The notes below the pieces were generated by a model, which saw only the letters and a program-made list of their open reading frames with translations, was not told the origin of the DNA and did no database searches. From Adiantum capillus-veneris (Eukaryota > Streptophyta > Polypodiopsida > Polypodiales > Pteridaceae), in contig CM043960.1 in assembly GCA_014529385.2 (NCBI GenBank), positions 121,429,543-121,493,542 of the forward strand: DNA of 64,000 nt, read 5' to 3'. This document shows positions 1-11,083 of the stretch, in pieces. The translations under genes were made by a program, and so were the position numbers. How positions within the stretch are numbered: the stretch's first letter is position 1; each line of letters opens with the position of its first letter.

Positions 1-1750
1 CTGGAAGTTACTGTGATCATCTTTCCATATGAAAACAACCATCACTGGAGTCTCATATGCCTTGATGTTGACCAACCAGCAGTGTGGGTGTTCAATTCAA
101 TAAAAGGAACCCACCCTGAAATTAGGCTGTAAGTGTTTTGTATCAGAAAGTTTTTCTTATAGATATCCATGTAAATTTGAAGCCTCATGCTAACATCTTG
201 ACATTGCTTTGTGCAGTTGTATAAAGAGGTTGTTGCTTGCCTATGGCAAGCTATGTGGAAGGTATGAACAATACAAGGCCCCAATCAAAGAAGTACCTGT
301 CCCAAATCAAACCGATGGAAATTCTTGCGGCTGGAGATGTCTTCTCCATGCAGAATATGTCCTGCAAAGCTACTTTGCATTAAAACCTTTCATGACTAAG
401 GTACCCATTTGGCAATGCATTCAGTTAGTTTTGGTTTAGTCTATAAAAGAATTCTCACCATGTGGTCTTTCAATTTTGCAGAGTGCTTTAAAAAACTACA
501 CATATGATTATTTGCAAAGATACCGGGTAAGTTTAATACAACACCTGCTTACTATGTCTAGCCCTAGAGAGCTTGAAGATAGCGGCTTGAATGAGCGCAC
601 TATTGGTCTAACAAAACATGACGTGCCACCACGACAAACCCCTACATCCGATACAGTGGAATCACAACGGGCCGAGGGGGTCATATCAGCAGAAGATGAA
701 AGAGCCGAGGATGAGGAAAGGTCAAATGAGCATATGGAAGGTGCTAAGGTACAACCAGAGGAGACAATGAAAGAGCCAAGTCAGCCAGTGGAGGAGCCAA
801 AAGTGCCTATGGCTGAAACCCAAGATGAGGAAAGCAGGCCTATAGATGAGCAAAAGGATATGGATGAGGAAAGCAGGCCTAGGGATGAGCAAAATGATAT
901 GGATCAGGCAAGGATGTATGAGGCAAGCCGATCAACCGAGGGAGACGAAAAGACCTTGGAGGAAACCTTGAATGAGGCAGAAAGAGCCATGGGGGAGACC
1001 CCTGATGAAGATGTGAATGATGACTATGAAGATAAAGCAGAGGAGAGCAACAATGACATGAACACTACAGAGACCCAGTATGGACCCTTGCTACCTGTAG
1101 ATACGGTTGTTCCGGTAATGTCTATTCAAGTATGGCAAAATATGTTCAGCTTCTAACTACTTATATGTACTTGTCAACTTTTACAGAGGTTGATTATCTT
1201 GGACGTCAATGGATTGCTGCTGATGCGGGTGCCTCTCGGTGACAGAGGACCCTTTGAAGATTTGCAAATGTTTCGGATGGGAACTTGTTGAGTCGTGGTT
1301 CATCCAGGAACCAAGGAATTTATTCAGCTTCTTCTTCCGCGCTTCAGAGTTGCCATATGGTCTTCAATGCAAAGGCAAAACTTGTCGCCACTAGTTGCAA
1401 TAGTTTGCAGTGTATGCCACACTCACACGTCAGATTTTGCCTTTTTGTATGATCAAAGAAAATGCGTTACCGTTGAGGGCCACTACCACCCTAAAAAACC
1501 ACACTTACCTCTTTTGTACAAACCGTTTAGCCAAATCGGTGTACCCTTTGATGCAACTAATACGCTACTAATTGATGATACTCCTGAAAAGGGAGAACTA
1601 AATCCACCGGGAACAACTGTCTCACCACCTTCTTTCGAGGGGCATTCCTTCGATTTTTACCTTGAAGACATTCTGATTCCATACTTAGAGAAATTGTATC
1701 TCAGTCCATTGTTCACGGACGAGTTTGTACTTTCTAATGAATTAAGATGA
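1..1750 (+). CDS. Ulp1-like protease domain joined to FCP1/NIF-like phosphatase domain, 5' partial, one in-frame stop
   Basis: The window opens inside this gene. Four exons join in one phase through GT-AG introns: up to 128, 217-400, 482-1114 and 1187-1750. Exons 1-2 carry a C48 (Ulp1-type) cysteine protease core: the His of NNHHWSLICLD, FNS where the family usually has its Asp (Asn here), the Gln of PNQTDG and the nucleophile of NSCGW. Known members cleave SUMO-like conjugates. Exon 3 is a linker of about 200 residues rich in Glu and Asp, with near-repeats EESRPIDEQKDMD and EESRPRDEQNDMD. Exon 4 resembles the FCP1/NLI-interacting-factor HAD fold: RLIILDVNGLLL (Asn replaces the second Asp of DxD), IWSSMQ and LLIDDTPEK. 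A TGA at 1289-1291 lies in frame inside exon 4, with family-like sequence on both sides, so the copy is probably inactive or needs readthrough. Domain calls are by motif. Capture of the protease by a Mutator-like transposon is an alternative origin. Confidence 0.6.
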
Positions 1751-1780
1751 CTCTTCTATCATGTCTTTGTCTTGTCTAAC

Positions 1781-1782
<2 letters not shown>

Positions 1783-1831
<49 letters not shown>
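1783..1831. repeat. (AG)n microsatellite
   Basis: An uninterrupted AG run of 49 bases lies in the short gap between the two convergent gene-like loci. Confidence 0.95.
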
Positions 1832-1835
<4 letters not shown>

Positions 1836-1954
1836 ACGTGGTAAAGAAATGTATTTCAAGCACACTTTTTCACAGGGCACAATTGAAAAATGAGCTCAAT
1901 AAACTTCATGTCTTGAAAGTCATTTGTATACACTTGGGTTCACAAGAATATCTG

Positions 1955-3375
1955 TTACATTGACACTACTTGAACCCGACCATCCAACTCTTTGCACAAA
2001 ATATCTTTTTCCCTTCGCCGCATCACCTTACGGCCAGCTAGGAAAAAGAAAAAATCTGATAGGTCCTTGTCCATTGACTCTTCAATGATGTCATGCCGCA
2101 AATGCTGAAGACTGCATAGCTCCCTTATTGTAACCACCAATAGTAGGCCATGCTCTTTATCAATCACTTCCACATCCACAGCAGGATTATCTTCCAAACC
2201 TGTAGAAACCTGGTCCATAGGAATGTACTTACCATTGAGAATTTGTGATCGCATATACCAAAACGAGAGTAACAGTGATTGGCTTGCAATCATGTACTTG
2301 ACAACTAGAGTATCAAGCGCGACCTCGCACCGTAAACCAATCTCTTCCTTTGCATACCATCCTTTGTCAAGAAGTTTGTCACAGGATGACTGCTGAAATG
2401 ACTTGCACATGAACATAGTTTTTGTAACTCGGATGTTGTAGCTATGAAACAGCTCTATAAAGAGTGCAACAGCACAGAAGTTTGCAATTCTAACCAGTTT
2501 GGTAGGAATAGAGCTACGTAGAGACTTTTGTATATCCTTGTAGAGATTACTTCGCATTGCCTCCACCATTGTTTCCTCGGGAACTGGCCAGTCCACAGTG
2601 TTCCAATCGGTTGGTAGAGGCACTTTCACCAACATGCCATTCTTATTCCCTTAGTTGAGTTGGTAAAAGTGGTCATAAAAAAAGATTCCCTCATCAGCCA
2701 GTCTTTTGCTGCTCCTCTCTGAATACTGTAGAGAACCAATGTGGGCATGAACAACATGGAAGAGGCCTATTATGCACTCCACAGGCTCCCATTGCTCATA
2801 AGAAGAGGGATAAACATCTGCAATATATATAAGAAGAGTTAAACTAAGAGTATCAATAAGTACAAATGACAAATCTAATGTAATTGAGCTGTGAAGAATG
2901 GAGACATTACTCATAACAAGCGGGAGAAACATTGCAAAATATATAAGAAAAGTTATAATGAGAGTATCAGTAAGTTCACATGTCAAGAGTACTTACAATT
3001 GCAACGTGGTTGATGTATATTTGATACATTTCCACCGTTTGCTATCACCTCAGGATGGGTAAACACATGCTGAACAAGAACTTCCTTTACAGATCTTTTG
3101 CCGATTTCAACTTTGAAATCCAACACTCTGGCCTTCCATGCTGAGCGGTAAACGTTGATTTCACTAGACCTCTTGGGTCTTCTTGGTTGCATGAGGACCC
3201 ATGAACCTTTGTTTATCCTTTGTCCAACCCATTGGTTCTCTGCACTTATTGAAGCTGGTATTGTAATTGAGGATATGCTACTACTTGGCCTTCTAGGCAA
3301 AGTGCAGTTGTTGGTTGTTGGTGTGAGAGACAGTAAACACCTGGAGCCTCTTGGGCGAGAAGACGTGGACGCCAT
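1955..3375 (-). CDS. Unrecognised two-exon plant protein with one in-frame stop
   Basis: Exon 1 runs from the ATG at 3375 to 2997 (starts MASTSSRPRG, basic and Ser/Pro-rich, then WKARVLDFKVEIGKR). A GT donor at 2996-2995 and an AG acceptor at 2819-2818 (after a TA-rich tract and TTGCAG) join it in phase to exon 2 from 2817 (VYPSSYEQWEPVECIIGLF). The frame reaches a TAA at 2653-2651 and then stays open in the same frame for about 230 more codons to 1955, starting GNKNGMLVKVPLP. Later parts include a hydrophobic stretch (IANFCAVALFIELFHSY) and a lysine/arginine-rich end. I do not recognise the family. One protein broken by a stop is more likely than two genes, because the frame does not change. 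The locus is convergent with the Ulp1/NIF-like gene. Confidence 0.5.
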
Positions 3376-3397
3376 AGCTCTCAGAGAAAAGCTTTAG

Positions 3398-5246
3398 TGG
3401 AGGGAGATTCACTTTGAAAGCATTCTAATGGAGGGGAAGTGTTTTAGAATTCCAATATCTTGTGCGGGCTTAATGGTCACCCTCCAGTACGTTAATGACC
3501 ACAAGAGAATATTAGAAGTGGGACCACATGCAAGCACCTAAAAGCTCGTAATAGGAAGGAAATTACTATGCTACAATCCTAGATTCATGAAAGTTTTATG
3601 CTATTTTCCTATTTTTTGAGTCTTTCCACGTACTTTCCTACGTAACGTAGCCTTCGTGCTCATTGGACGCGCTCTATTTTTCTCTCTCTTCATATGGCCC
3701 TCCAAATGACCTCTGAAATTTTCTAATGACACACACACCTGTGAGTACACAATGGAGATAGAGCAAGAGCACTTCTTCTATTGCACACTGAGAGAATAGG
3801 TCAATTTTAGGTTTAGGTGACTTTTATATGAGTTCGCCCCATTCACATTTGGGTGCCCATGCTTAGCCAACTAACCCTTGCGTGTTCCAGTTAGAGTGCG
3901 CCTCTCATCGGTGATCACTCTACCCTTTTCCTATTGGACCGACAAGCCCGGTACCTGACTCTACTAAATAAATAATACTGCATCCGTCGTAGGTGATAGG
4001 GTGTCCGTGAGCCACGAGGGTTAACATGCCCCCCTTCCTGATGTAGATTCCGTCCTCGGAAGATATTGAGTTGAAGCTTGTTATGTCCATGTTGTAGAGC
4101 ATCTGGATTTGAATCTGTAAGGCAAAGTCACTGTTTCAGCAAGCGGAATTATATGGCTATAACTCATGAGGGGAATGTAAAGTACATGTGGAAATGAGTA
4201 AATGCAAGATTTATGAAATGTTAGACTACCATTAAGGACAAATAAATTGCACTTTGAGTAAATTAATTAATCAAGAGTTTTGGGCTTATGGGTGAGTCTA
4301 TCAATTAGTTAGCTATGAGGCTAAGGTTAAAACAACTACTCTAGTACTAGCTAAGCTAAGAAGATTATCTAAATGCAAGATTCTCTAATTGTGCTGTTCA
4401 CCTTTGATTAGCCAACTAGCTCTCACAACTGCAAACAAAAGCTTGAAATGTTAACTGTAAGCTCGATGGAAGTCTTTTAAATGTCATTCATTTTTTTTTC
4501 TTTTTTTCTTTTTTACTTTGGTTCACAATCATTTGACGTGTGTGCTTATTTTGTATGTCTGGGGCTTTTTGCTTCTCAAAGAAAAGCGCCCACATTGGGA
4601 GCCTCTAGGGTTCTAGTACCATAGACAATACATGTGAGTGAAGTACCAAATCAAGCTAGGATTTCTCTTCCAGCATTAGATTTTTCATTTGTGGAACTTA
4701 TGTTTTTTGCTTCCATTTCCTTTGTATTCTCACTAGTGTTTTTGTTGTTTAAGTGAGCAAGCTTCTCTACGCCTTAAACATTCCTAAGGTCTCAAATACT
4801 CAGATAATTTTATCAGCTAGGCCTAGTGGTCAAGTAATTGAGTTTACCTAAAGTCATGGTCTCCTAATCTCTAGGCTCATCCATAAGATTAAACTCTAGT
4901 TCCATCAACTTAAGCAAAGAAAAATTTATACATCTATAATGGCAGATAACAAACATAACTATTTCACTCAAACAAACCATTAAAAATCATTATTAGCAAT
5001 TATACATATCCACCAACATGAATCATGGAAAGTAGTACACCTGGAGGTATGGAGTTGCTCATTTCGTCGAAGCAAATGTCCTCAGCCATGTGGATGGAAA
5101 TCCATATAAGTCCTACCTAACACATCCAAAAAACAAGCACTATACCTCTAGGAGGCATGTCAATGTGAAAAAATTAAAACTCTTAGAAAACAAACTCAAA
5201 ACACAATCCAGACCCCTAACCTACCTATCTGCCATCCCTTTTAGAA
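3398..5246. other. Stretch without a recognisable gene
   Basis: AT-rich DNA with only short frames and no family motif. It includes a T-rich patch near 4490-4520. No TSD-flanked element could be delimited by eye. Confidence 0.6.
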
Positions 5247-5561
5247 TCAAGGAAAGAAGATATTATATAAACCGGGTGGCCACCCTAAGGCTAGGCCTCT
5301 ATCCTCATCATCTAGATAAACGAAATCATTTTCCATGAGGCCATAGTCTTCCTCGGTCTCTATTATTTCTTCTTCATCATCCTCTTGCGCAAGCGTGTTA
5401 ATCAAGAACCTCGCGATGCGTGGATACTCATCTTGTGCAAAAGAATAAGCATGTGCCACCGGAGAAACATTCGCTACTGGATAGGGATCACTAGTTATCC
5501 ATAGACGTATCAGCCATTCTAACTCCTCAAAATTTCGCTCACGCGCAAGTCTCTCTACCAA
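5247..5561 (-). CDS. Hypothetical acidic protein fragment
   Basis: An open frame of 104 codons beginning MVERLARERNFEELEWLIRL and ending in a strongly acidic tail (QEDDEEEIIETEEDYG, then YLDDEDRG). The frame continues upstream of the Met to a nearby stop. Codon use and composition look protein-like, but I recognise no domain and see no introns. It lies just downstream of the point where the E0 gag loses homology to its relatives (about 5699), so it may be the host gene or sequence into which E0 was truncated. Confidence 0.3.
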   Translation of the reverse strand: MVERLARERNFEELEWLIRLWITSDPYPVANVSPVAHAYSFAQDEYPRIARFLINTLAQEDDEEEIIETEEDYGLMENDFVYLDDEDRGLALGWPPGLYNIFFP

Positions 5562-5698
5562 ATCCCATTCTCAAGAAAGTACAGGGTAGGAGATGTGAAA
5601 CACTTGAGAAAAAGAAAAAGGGTACCTTTCATAAAAAATAGAAGCGCATGCCTCTGGTGAACTAGCCATCTTTGAGAATACAAATAGATTTGGTTATA

Positions 5699-7398
5699 TC
5701 CCATCTCATAGGCTTGGGTTCCTAGCTTGGTGGCCAACTCTGTGGATATGAAATTGTGAGTAGAACCAGGGTCAAAGGGAATAAAGGCATCATGTTCTCT
5801 TACCTTTCCCCAATCACGGCATAGAGGAGATCCTTTGTGATGATCATCTTCTTGAATTTCAACCAAGGTAGCTATAGGAGGCTCATTACGTGTATTCTTG
5901 TGGGGGCAAGCACAATAGGCATGTCCTTCCTCCCTACACTTGAAACAACGTTTATCTTTTTGATAACACTCTAGCTCTTTAGGAGAGAGTTTATTTTTTC
6001 CTTTATAAACTCCCTTCTCCTTAGCTTTATTGTTGTTGGCATTGCCTTTGGGAGACTTTTGGACATTGTCCTTCCGCTTAGGCTCGTTATGGTCCTTGTT
6101 TTCCGTGGGCTTAAGATTCCTCTTAGCCCCTTGTTGGAAGTTGATTTGTGAAGCCACCATGGTATGGTGTTTGATCGAAGATATGGTGCGTGGTATTTGG
6201 GAGTTAACATACTCCGCCATATCCTCAGTTAAAACCCGCACAAAATTGTTGTTTTTGCTCTCCAAAATCCATCTTTTGAAGACAGTGGCTTTGAGATGTA
6301 AATCCCAAAACTTGTCTACATATTTGTGAATAGATTTGTAGGGAGAGAGCTTCAAGCTTCTCCATTTGGTGAGTACTTTGTCTTTGGCATCGGTAGCCAA
6401 AAACTGCTTCATGATGGAAGCTCTTAAAGTTTTCCATGTTTGTGGAGCTTCACCGTTTGCTCGTAGGCTAGACCACCATTGCATGGCAGACTTTTGAAAA
6501 TGCATAGCTACATGGTGCAGCTTAGAGGACTCTGTGAAGCCCTCATCTCCAAACGCCGCATCAAATTCTTGGATAAAGGCCAAGACTTTGTCCATAGCAC
6601 CAAAGGTGCCATTGTAGGTAAGGAAAGAGATGTTCTTTCCCCCCTCTTTGAACTTTTTGAGCTTGGACGACCTCTTCCATGCGACATAGGATTTCCTATG
6701 GCCTCTTCTTTTAGGTGGTTCAAGAGCTGCACCATCACTTTCTTTAGAAGAGGAAGAGTATGAGGAGGATGGAGAAGAGGGTGACCTCTTTCTTGCCTTT
6801 TTCTTCCCTTGTTCCTCCTTGTCTGCACCATCACTTTCTTCAGAACAGAAAGAGGATGAAGAAGATGGAGAAGAGGGTGACCTCTTTCTCGCCTTTTTCT
6901 TCTCTTGTTTTCTCTTCTCCCTCTTTGAATTATGGTGTAGAGAAGTATGCAATGGTCTTCTCCGTTTAGGGGGTGTTGGAGAGTGTTTTGCCCGCCCTCT
7001 TCGTGGATCCATCTCCGTAGAGGTGGAAGGAGACTCACTTCTTTCTCGTTCTTTTGGTGGGGGCTCTACCATTGAAACTTGGGTTCTCCTCTGGGAAGGA
7101 GATGCATCATCAAGTAGTAGATGTTTGAGCCCTTCGTCTCCTCTTCTTCTTCCCTTATCGGAGAGAGTTCTCTTTTGGAAGTTCACTAGGAGGCTTCCTA
7201 GGTACTCTCTGTTCTTGGTGGGGAGTTTGGAGAATACCATGGTTGTAGCACTTCACCTTGGAGGGATGGATTGCCCAGGGCTTGTTGTAGCCTAGAACCA
7301 AGATAGTTTAGAAGCATAAGGGCATTATTAGTTGCTCTTTTGTTAGCAAAATCAAAGCTATCAACATTCATTTCAATCTCTTTTTCTTTGTCAACCAT
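5699..7398 (-). pseudogene. E0 gag with zinc knuckle and truncated protease
   Basis: The likely start is the Met at 7398 (MVDKEKEIEMNVDSFDFANK), matching the gag starts of E1, E2 and E3. The first part (to about 7240) and the main part lie in different frames, so one frameshift separates them. The main part has a basic Arg/Ser/Pro/Lys-rich region with two near-repeats of KKARKRSPSSPSS, the gag core (AMQWWSSLRANGEAPQTWK) and a knuckle CFKCREEGHAYCAC (C-x2-C-x4-H-x4-C). The protease motif FDPGSTHNFIS is followed by loss of homology after YEMG near 5699. The frame then runs through unrelated sequence to 5555. Gag packages element RNA; this copy cannot make a full polyprotein. Confidence 0.85.
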
Positions 7399-7592
7399 AC
7401 TAGCAAAATTTAGGTGTAAACTTTTACTTGTACTTTGGCACTTCAAGCCCTAGTTGCTACTCCTCTTTACCTTCAAAGATAAGCACTCAAGCATCTATAC
7501 ATGTGGCTCAAATATTATTAATTTCAAGGAATAAAAGAGAGGGTTCAACAGAGCCAAGGTAGCACTGGTTCTTGTCAAGCTTCTAATAGCTC

Positions 7593-7636
7593 AATAATGG
7601 TTAAGCCATAAGCAAGCCCCGTAGGAATTCATTATT
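7593..7636 (-). promoter_or_regulatory. Leader hairpin of E0
   Basis: In sense orientation AATAATG and CATTATT are separated by about 28 nt that include CGGGGCTTGC. The same hairpin occurs in E1, E2 and E3 with a compensatory base-pair change. Confidence 0.5.
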
Positions 7637-7796
7637 AAGACCATAGCTCTTGACGGTGTCCCCGTTGACTGCATAAAGCAGACGTGCTTCAAGAATGAAA
7701 AATCCCTATTCTACTTACTCTTTTGAAATTAATAACACCAACCATTTGTAGCAAGCTTGAGGACCTCTCTTCTTGAGCAAGAAAAAAGAAACCAAT

Positions 7797-7810
7797 ATCT
7801 CTGATACCAA
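7797..7810 (-). other. Primer binding site of E0
   Basis: Sense sequence TTGGTATCAGAGA next to the 5' LTR matches the 3' end complement of plant initiator Met-tRNA. Confidence 0.8.
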
Positions 7811-9359
7811 TCTAACATTTAATGCACTAATAACTTGTGTTTAGCGGCAATTGATAACATAGTGAGCATTTCATTAAGAACAAGTTTCTAATGAGCATAG
7901 AGAGATTACTTAATTGAGAAAGCAGCATAGAAATTTACACCTAGCTAAGTTGGCATTGACAATACTTGAAAAGAGAGAGAAATAGAACAATTGACAACAA
8001 TTGAGGACCGGGTTTACATGGAGCCAGTCCCCCCTCCATAAAGGCTTTGTATCATAGCTTCTCCCATCAAAGGAGACTTTTGTACACACAATACAATCTT
8101 TGTGTTCCTTGATAAAACTAGTTGGTGTAATGAATATGGAAGCTTCATACACCAAATTATGCTTGAAAAACACACCTATTGTCCCTAGCCTCAGGCCCAA
8201 GACCTCACACACCTTCAAAAATTGTGAGAGCTAGTAGGTAATGAGGATAGATTGGGAGGAAGAAGAGGTATCTTACAAGAAAGAAGTATTCTCCTCACAT
8301 AATCACTCTAATAGCATAGCATAGCTAGTAATTAGCATGGTAGAGGAGATGAGCATACCATTGAATCTTGGCTCTTGGTTGGATTTGCATTCCATAGCCA
8401 AGAGTTATTGGTGTAGACCTCTACTTCTCAATGCTTGGAGAAGGCGATGGAGTTCTTCTTGCACACATGCGTTGTGTGTGTGTGTGTGTAGCATTGTGTT
8501 AAAGTAAAATGCAGCCCCTTCTCTCATCTTGGTTGACCCCTCTTGCTAAATGCTCATGCTGGCCTCCCTTTGACTCCTGTAAAGCTTAGCCAATCACAAA
8601 TTAGAAGGATAGTTGATAGCCTTTTGACAAGTGTCCCCCTTTCCCCTTTTGTGAAAGTTTACATATTTAATTAATTCATCTAAAATCTCATTGGACCTTT
8701 TTGTCTTCTAGCCAATAGGAATCAGGCAAGCCATTGGGCTGCTAGATGCTCATTGGACCCCTTGGTAGACTGTCCAATAGTCTTCTAGGGAGCTTAATTT
8801 CTATTGGTTCTTTTATCAAGCATTTTTAAAATGACTAGACTAAATTTACTCTAGCCTAATTCTCATTGGTCCACCTTTATGGCCATCCAATAGGATTTGA
8901 GGGGAAGTTGGGGGCAACTGGCCTAGGAGCTTGAATGTGTCATGTATTCCCTTTGTGTAAAGGGAGTGCCTTGGAGTGCATGTGTGTTTCTCTCTCATCC
9001 CCTACAATATGGGCTCGCCCCCTCCTTCCTAGGGATGTGGGAAGACTTTTAGTCTTCCCATGACCATCCAATTTCCCCTTGCTTTGGCCATTGGATAAAA
9101 GATTTAATTTTTGAAACCTTAGCCTATGGAAGTCTTAATGGAGCTGAACCTTAGGTCTTTTAAGCCCCATGGAATAAGATTTCTCTTTTGCAGGTTGCCC
9201 CCCTTTGGATCCCTATTTTCCCTCCTTTGGATCCCTGACAGAGACCGGTCTAGCAGCCTTACCAATATTCTAGCTTTTACTCCCCTAGTACTTCATATTA
9301 AATGATCAGTTTAACATGAGAAAATCATTTGGGAGTATTAGATATTAGTTTTTATGAAA
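7811..9359 (-). repeat. LTR A (5' LTR of E0)
   Basis: Aligns along its length with LTRs B to E. Both termini have decayed: TG is TC at 7811, and the outer end reads ATGAAA where E1 has ATGACA. It contains the CCAAT/ATTGG array and the doubled TTTGGATCCCT motif near its outer end. Confidence 0.85.
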
Positions 9360-9434
9360 TAAATTACATAATATTGTGATGAGTCTTAAGTTACAATAAC
9401 GATAAGTGTATTAATGTATAGGTACCATCTATTG

Positions 9435-9492
9435 CTTTGTACACTACTATTCAGGAGAAAAACCTTTGTACGCTACTGTTCAGGAGAAAAAC
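9435..9492. repeat. 29-bp tandem duplication at the E1 insertion point
   Basis: Units 9435-9463 and 9464-9492 differ at two positions and both end AGGAGAAAAAC. The E1 target-site copy AAAAC is the end of the second unit. Confidence 0.85.
9488..9492. repeat. Target-site duplication of E1, left copy
   Basis: AAAAC directly before the TG of LTR B is repeated at 18396-18400 directly after the CA of LTR C. Confidence 0.9.
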
Positions 9493-11068
9493 TGTAACAT
9501 TTAATGGCCTAAAATCTTATTTGTAGCGGAAATTAGCATGAACATAGTGGGCATTTCATTAGAATAGATTCCTAATGAGAATTACAAGAGTGCTTGGGTG
9601 GAGAGAGCAACAAAAAGCATAACACCTAGTTAGATAGCATCGACAATACTTTCAAAAGAGAGAGAGAGCAATTAAACTATTGACAACAGTTGAGGACCGG
9701 ATTTGCATGGAGCCAGTCCCCCCTCCAAAAGGCTTTGTATTATGGTTTCTCCCATCAAGAGAGACATTGTACAATACAATTCTTTGTGTTCCTTCAAGAC
9801 TAGCTAGTGCAATGAAGATGGAAGCTTCATACACCAAGCAAAACACTTAATCAAACACAACTTGAATTATCCCCGTTCTCAGACCCAAGACCTCACACAC
9901 CTTCGAAGATGGTGAGAGCTAGCAGGGTATGAGAGTAGATTGAGAGGAAAAAGAAGTATCTTACGAGAAAGAAGTACATCTCCTCACATAATCACTCATA
10001 TTAGCATAGCTTAGCTTAGTAATTAGCTTGGTAGAGAAGATGAGCATGCATTGAAGCTTGGCTCTTGGTTGGATTTGCATCCACATGCCAAGAGAGTGTT
10101 GATGTAGGCTTCTATCTCACAAGCTTGGAGTAGGTGATGAACTCTCCATTAAAGCTTGGGAGGAGATAGAGTGTTTTTCCTTCACACATGGTCAAGTGTG
10201 AGAGTGTGAGAGTGAATGCCCAGCAAAAATCAGCCCCCCCTCTCTCTTGGGCGAGCCCTAGCTGCTAAGTTAGGCTGGCTTTTTCCTCATTGGACCTCCC
10301 CAGGTCAAGCCAATAGGAATTAAGCAGCATAAGTGATAGCCTTCTAACATGTGTCCCCCTTTCCCCTTTTGTGAGAGCTTTAGATAATTAAATAATTAAA
10401 CTAAACTCTCATTGGACCCCTTTGCCTCCTGGCCAATAGGAATCAGGCAAGCCATGGGGCTTCTGAATGCTCATTGGACCCCTTGGGAGACTGCCCAATA
10501 GTCTTCTAGGACACTTAATTCTTATTGGTTTCTTTTATTAAATGTTTTTAAATTAATTAAACTAGATTTACTCTAGCTTAATTCTCATTGGTCCACTTCA
10601 AGGGTCTTCCAATAGGAATTGGGCACACCTTGTGGGCATCTGGCCTAGGGAGCTGACATGTGTCCCTCATTCCCTTTGTGTAAAGGGAGCCTGTGTGTGT
10701 GTGTGTGTGGTTTTCTCTCTCATCCCCTAGCTTTGGGGCTCGCCCCCTCCCATGTAGGGATGCAGAAAGACTTTTTGGGCACACACACTAAGCATCCAAT
10801 TTTCCCTAAGGTTGACCTTTGGACACAACCTTTGAATTTTGGAACCTTAGCATTTTGGAAGTCTTAATGGGCTGAACCTTAGGGTCTTTTTAGCCCGTTG
10901 TTTCACATGGCTCTTTTGCAGATGGCCCCCCCTTTGGATCCCTACTGTGGCCAGTCTGCTAACTTAACCAATATTCTAGCTTTTTCTCCCTTGGCACTTC
11001 CCCACATTAAATGATCAGTTTAATATGAGAAAATCATTTAGGAGAATTAGATATTGATTATTATGACA
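9493..11068 (-). repeat. LTR B (3' LTR of E1)
   Basis: 1576 bp, sense ends TGTCATAATAATC and TTACA. It differs from LTR C by three substitutions, and it has one TTTGGATCCCT copy where all other LTRs of this family have two. Confidence 0.95.
10289..10622. promoter_or_regulatory. Array of alternating ATTGG and CCAAT boxes in the LTR
   Basis: On the plus strand: ATTGG at 10289, CCAAT at 10310, ATTGG 10411, CCAAT 10433, ATTGG 10473, CCAAT 10495, ATTGG 10524, ATTGG 10587, CCAAT 10609 and ATTGG 10618. Most sit in CATTGGACC or CCAATAGGA contexts. CCAAT is the NF-Y core. The array is present in LTRs A to E and partly in H. Regulatory use is inferred. Confidence 0.5.
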
Positions 11069-11083
11069 TTACCTCTCTCTTGA
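11069..11083 (-). other. Polypurine tract of E1
   Basis: Sense AAGAGAGAGGTAA directly abuts the TGTCAT start of the 3' LTR. The same tract precedes the 3' LTRs of E2, E3 and E4. Confidence 0.85.

Larger units (their letters stand above)
5699..9359 (-). mobile_element. E0: truncated Ty3/gypsy element (5' LTR, leader, gag, start of protease)
   Basis: In sense order on the minus strand: 5' LTR (9359-7811), primer site (7810-7797), leader with the shared hairpin (7636-7593), gag, and the beginning of the aspartic protease. Homology to E1 stops near 5699, just after the protease active site. No pol and no second LTR are present, so the 3' two-thirds is lost. Confidence 0.85.

Noticed and set aside
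1289-2653. The two in-frame stops as sites of U-to-C RNA editing
   Set aside because: Such editing is known from fern and hornwort organelles. These loci have spliceosomal introns and look nuclear, so mutation is simpler.
3155-3397. Plus-strand frame over the first exon of the minus-strand gene
   Set aside because: The minus-strand frame has a good start, splice sites in phase and continuation; this one has none.
9493-11068. Regularly spaced short repeats in the LTRs as a possible CRISPR array
   Set aside because: The boxes are 5-9 bp, in both orientations and unevenly spaced, and lie inside LTRs of a plant retrotransposon.
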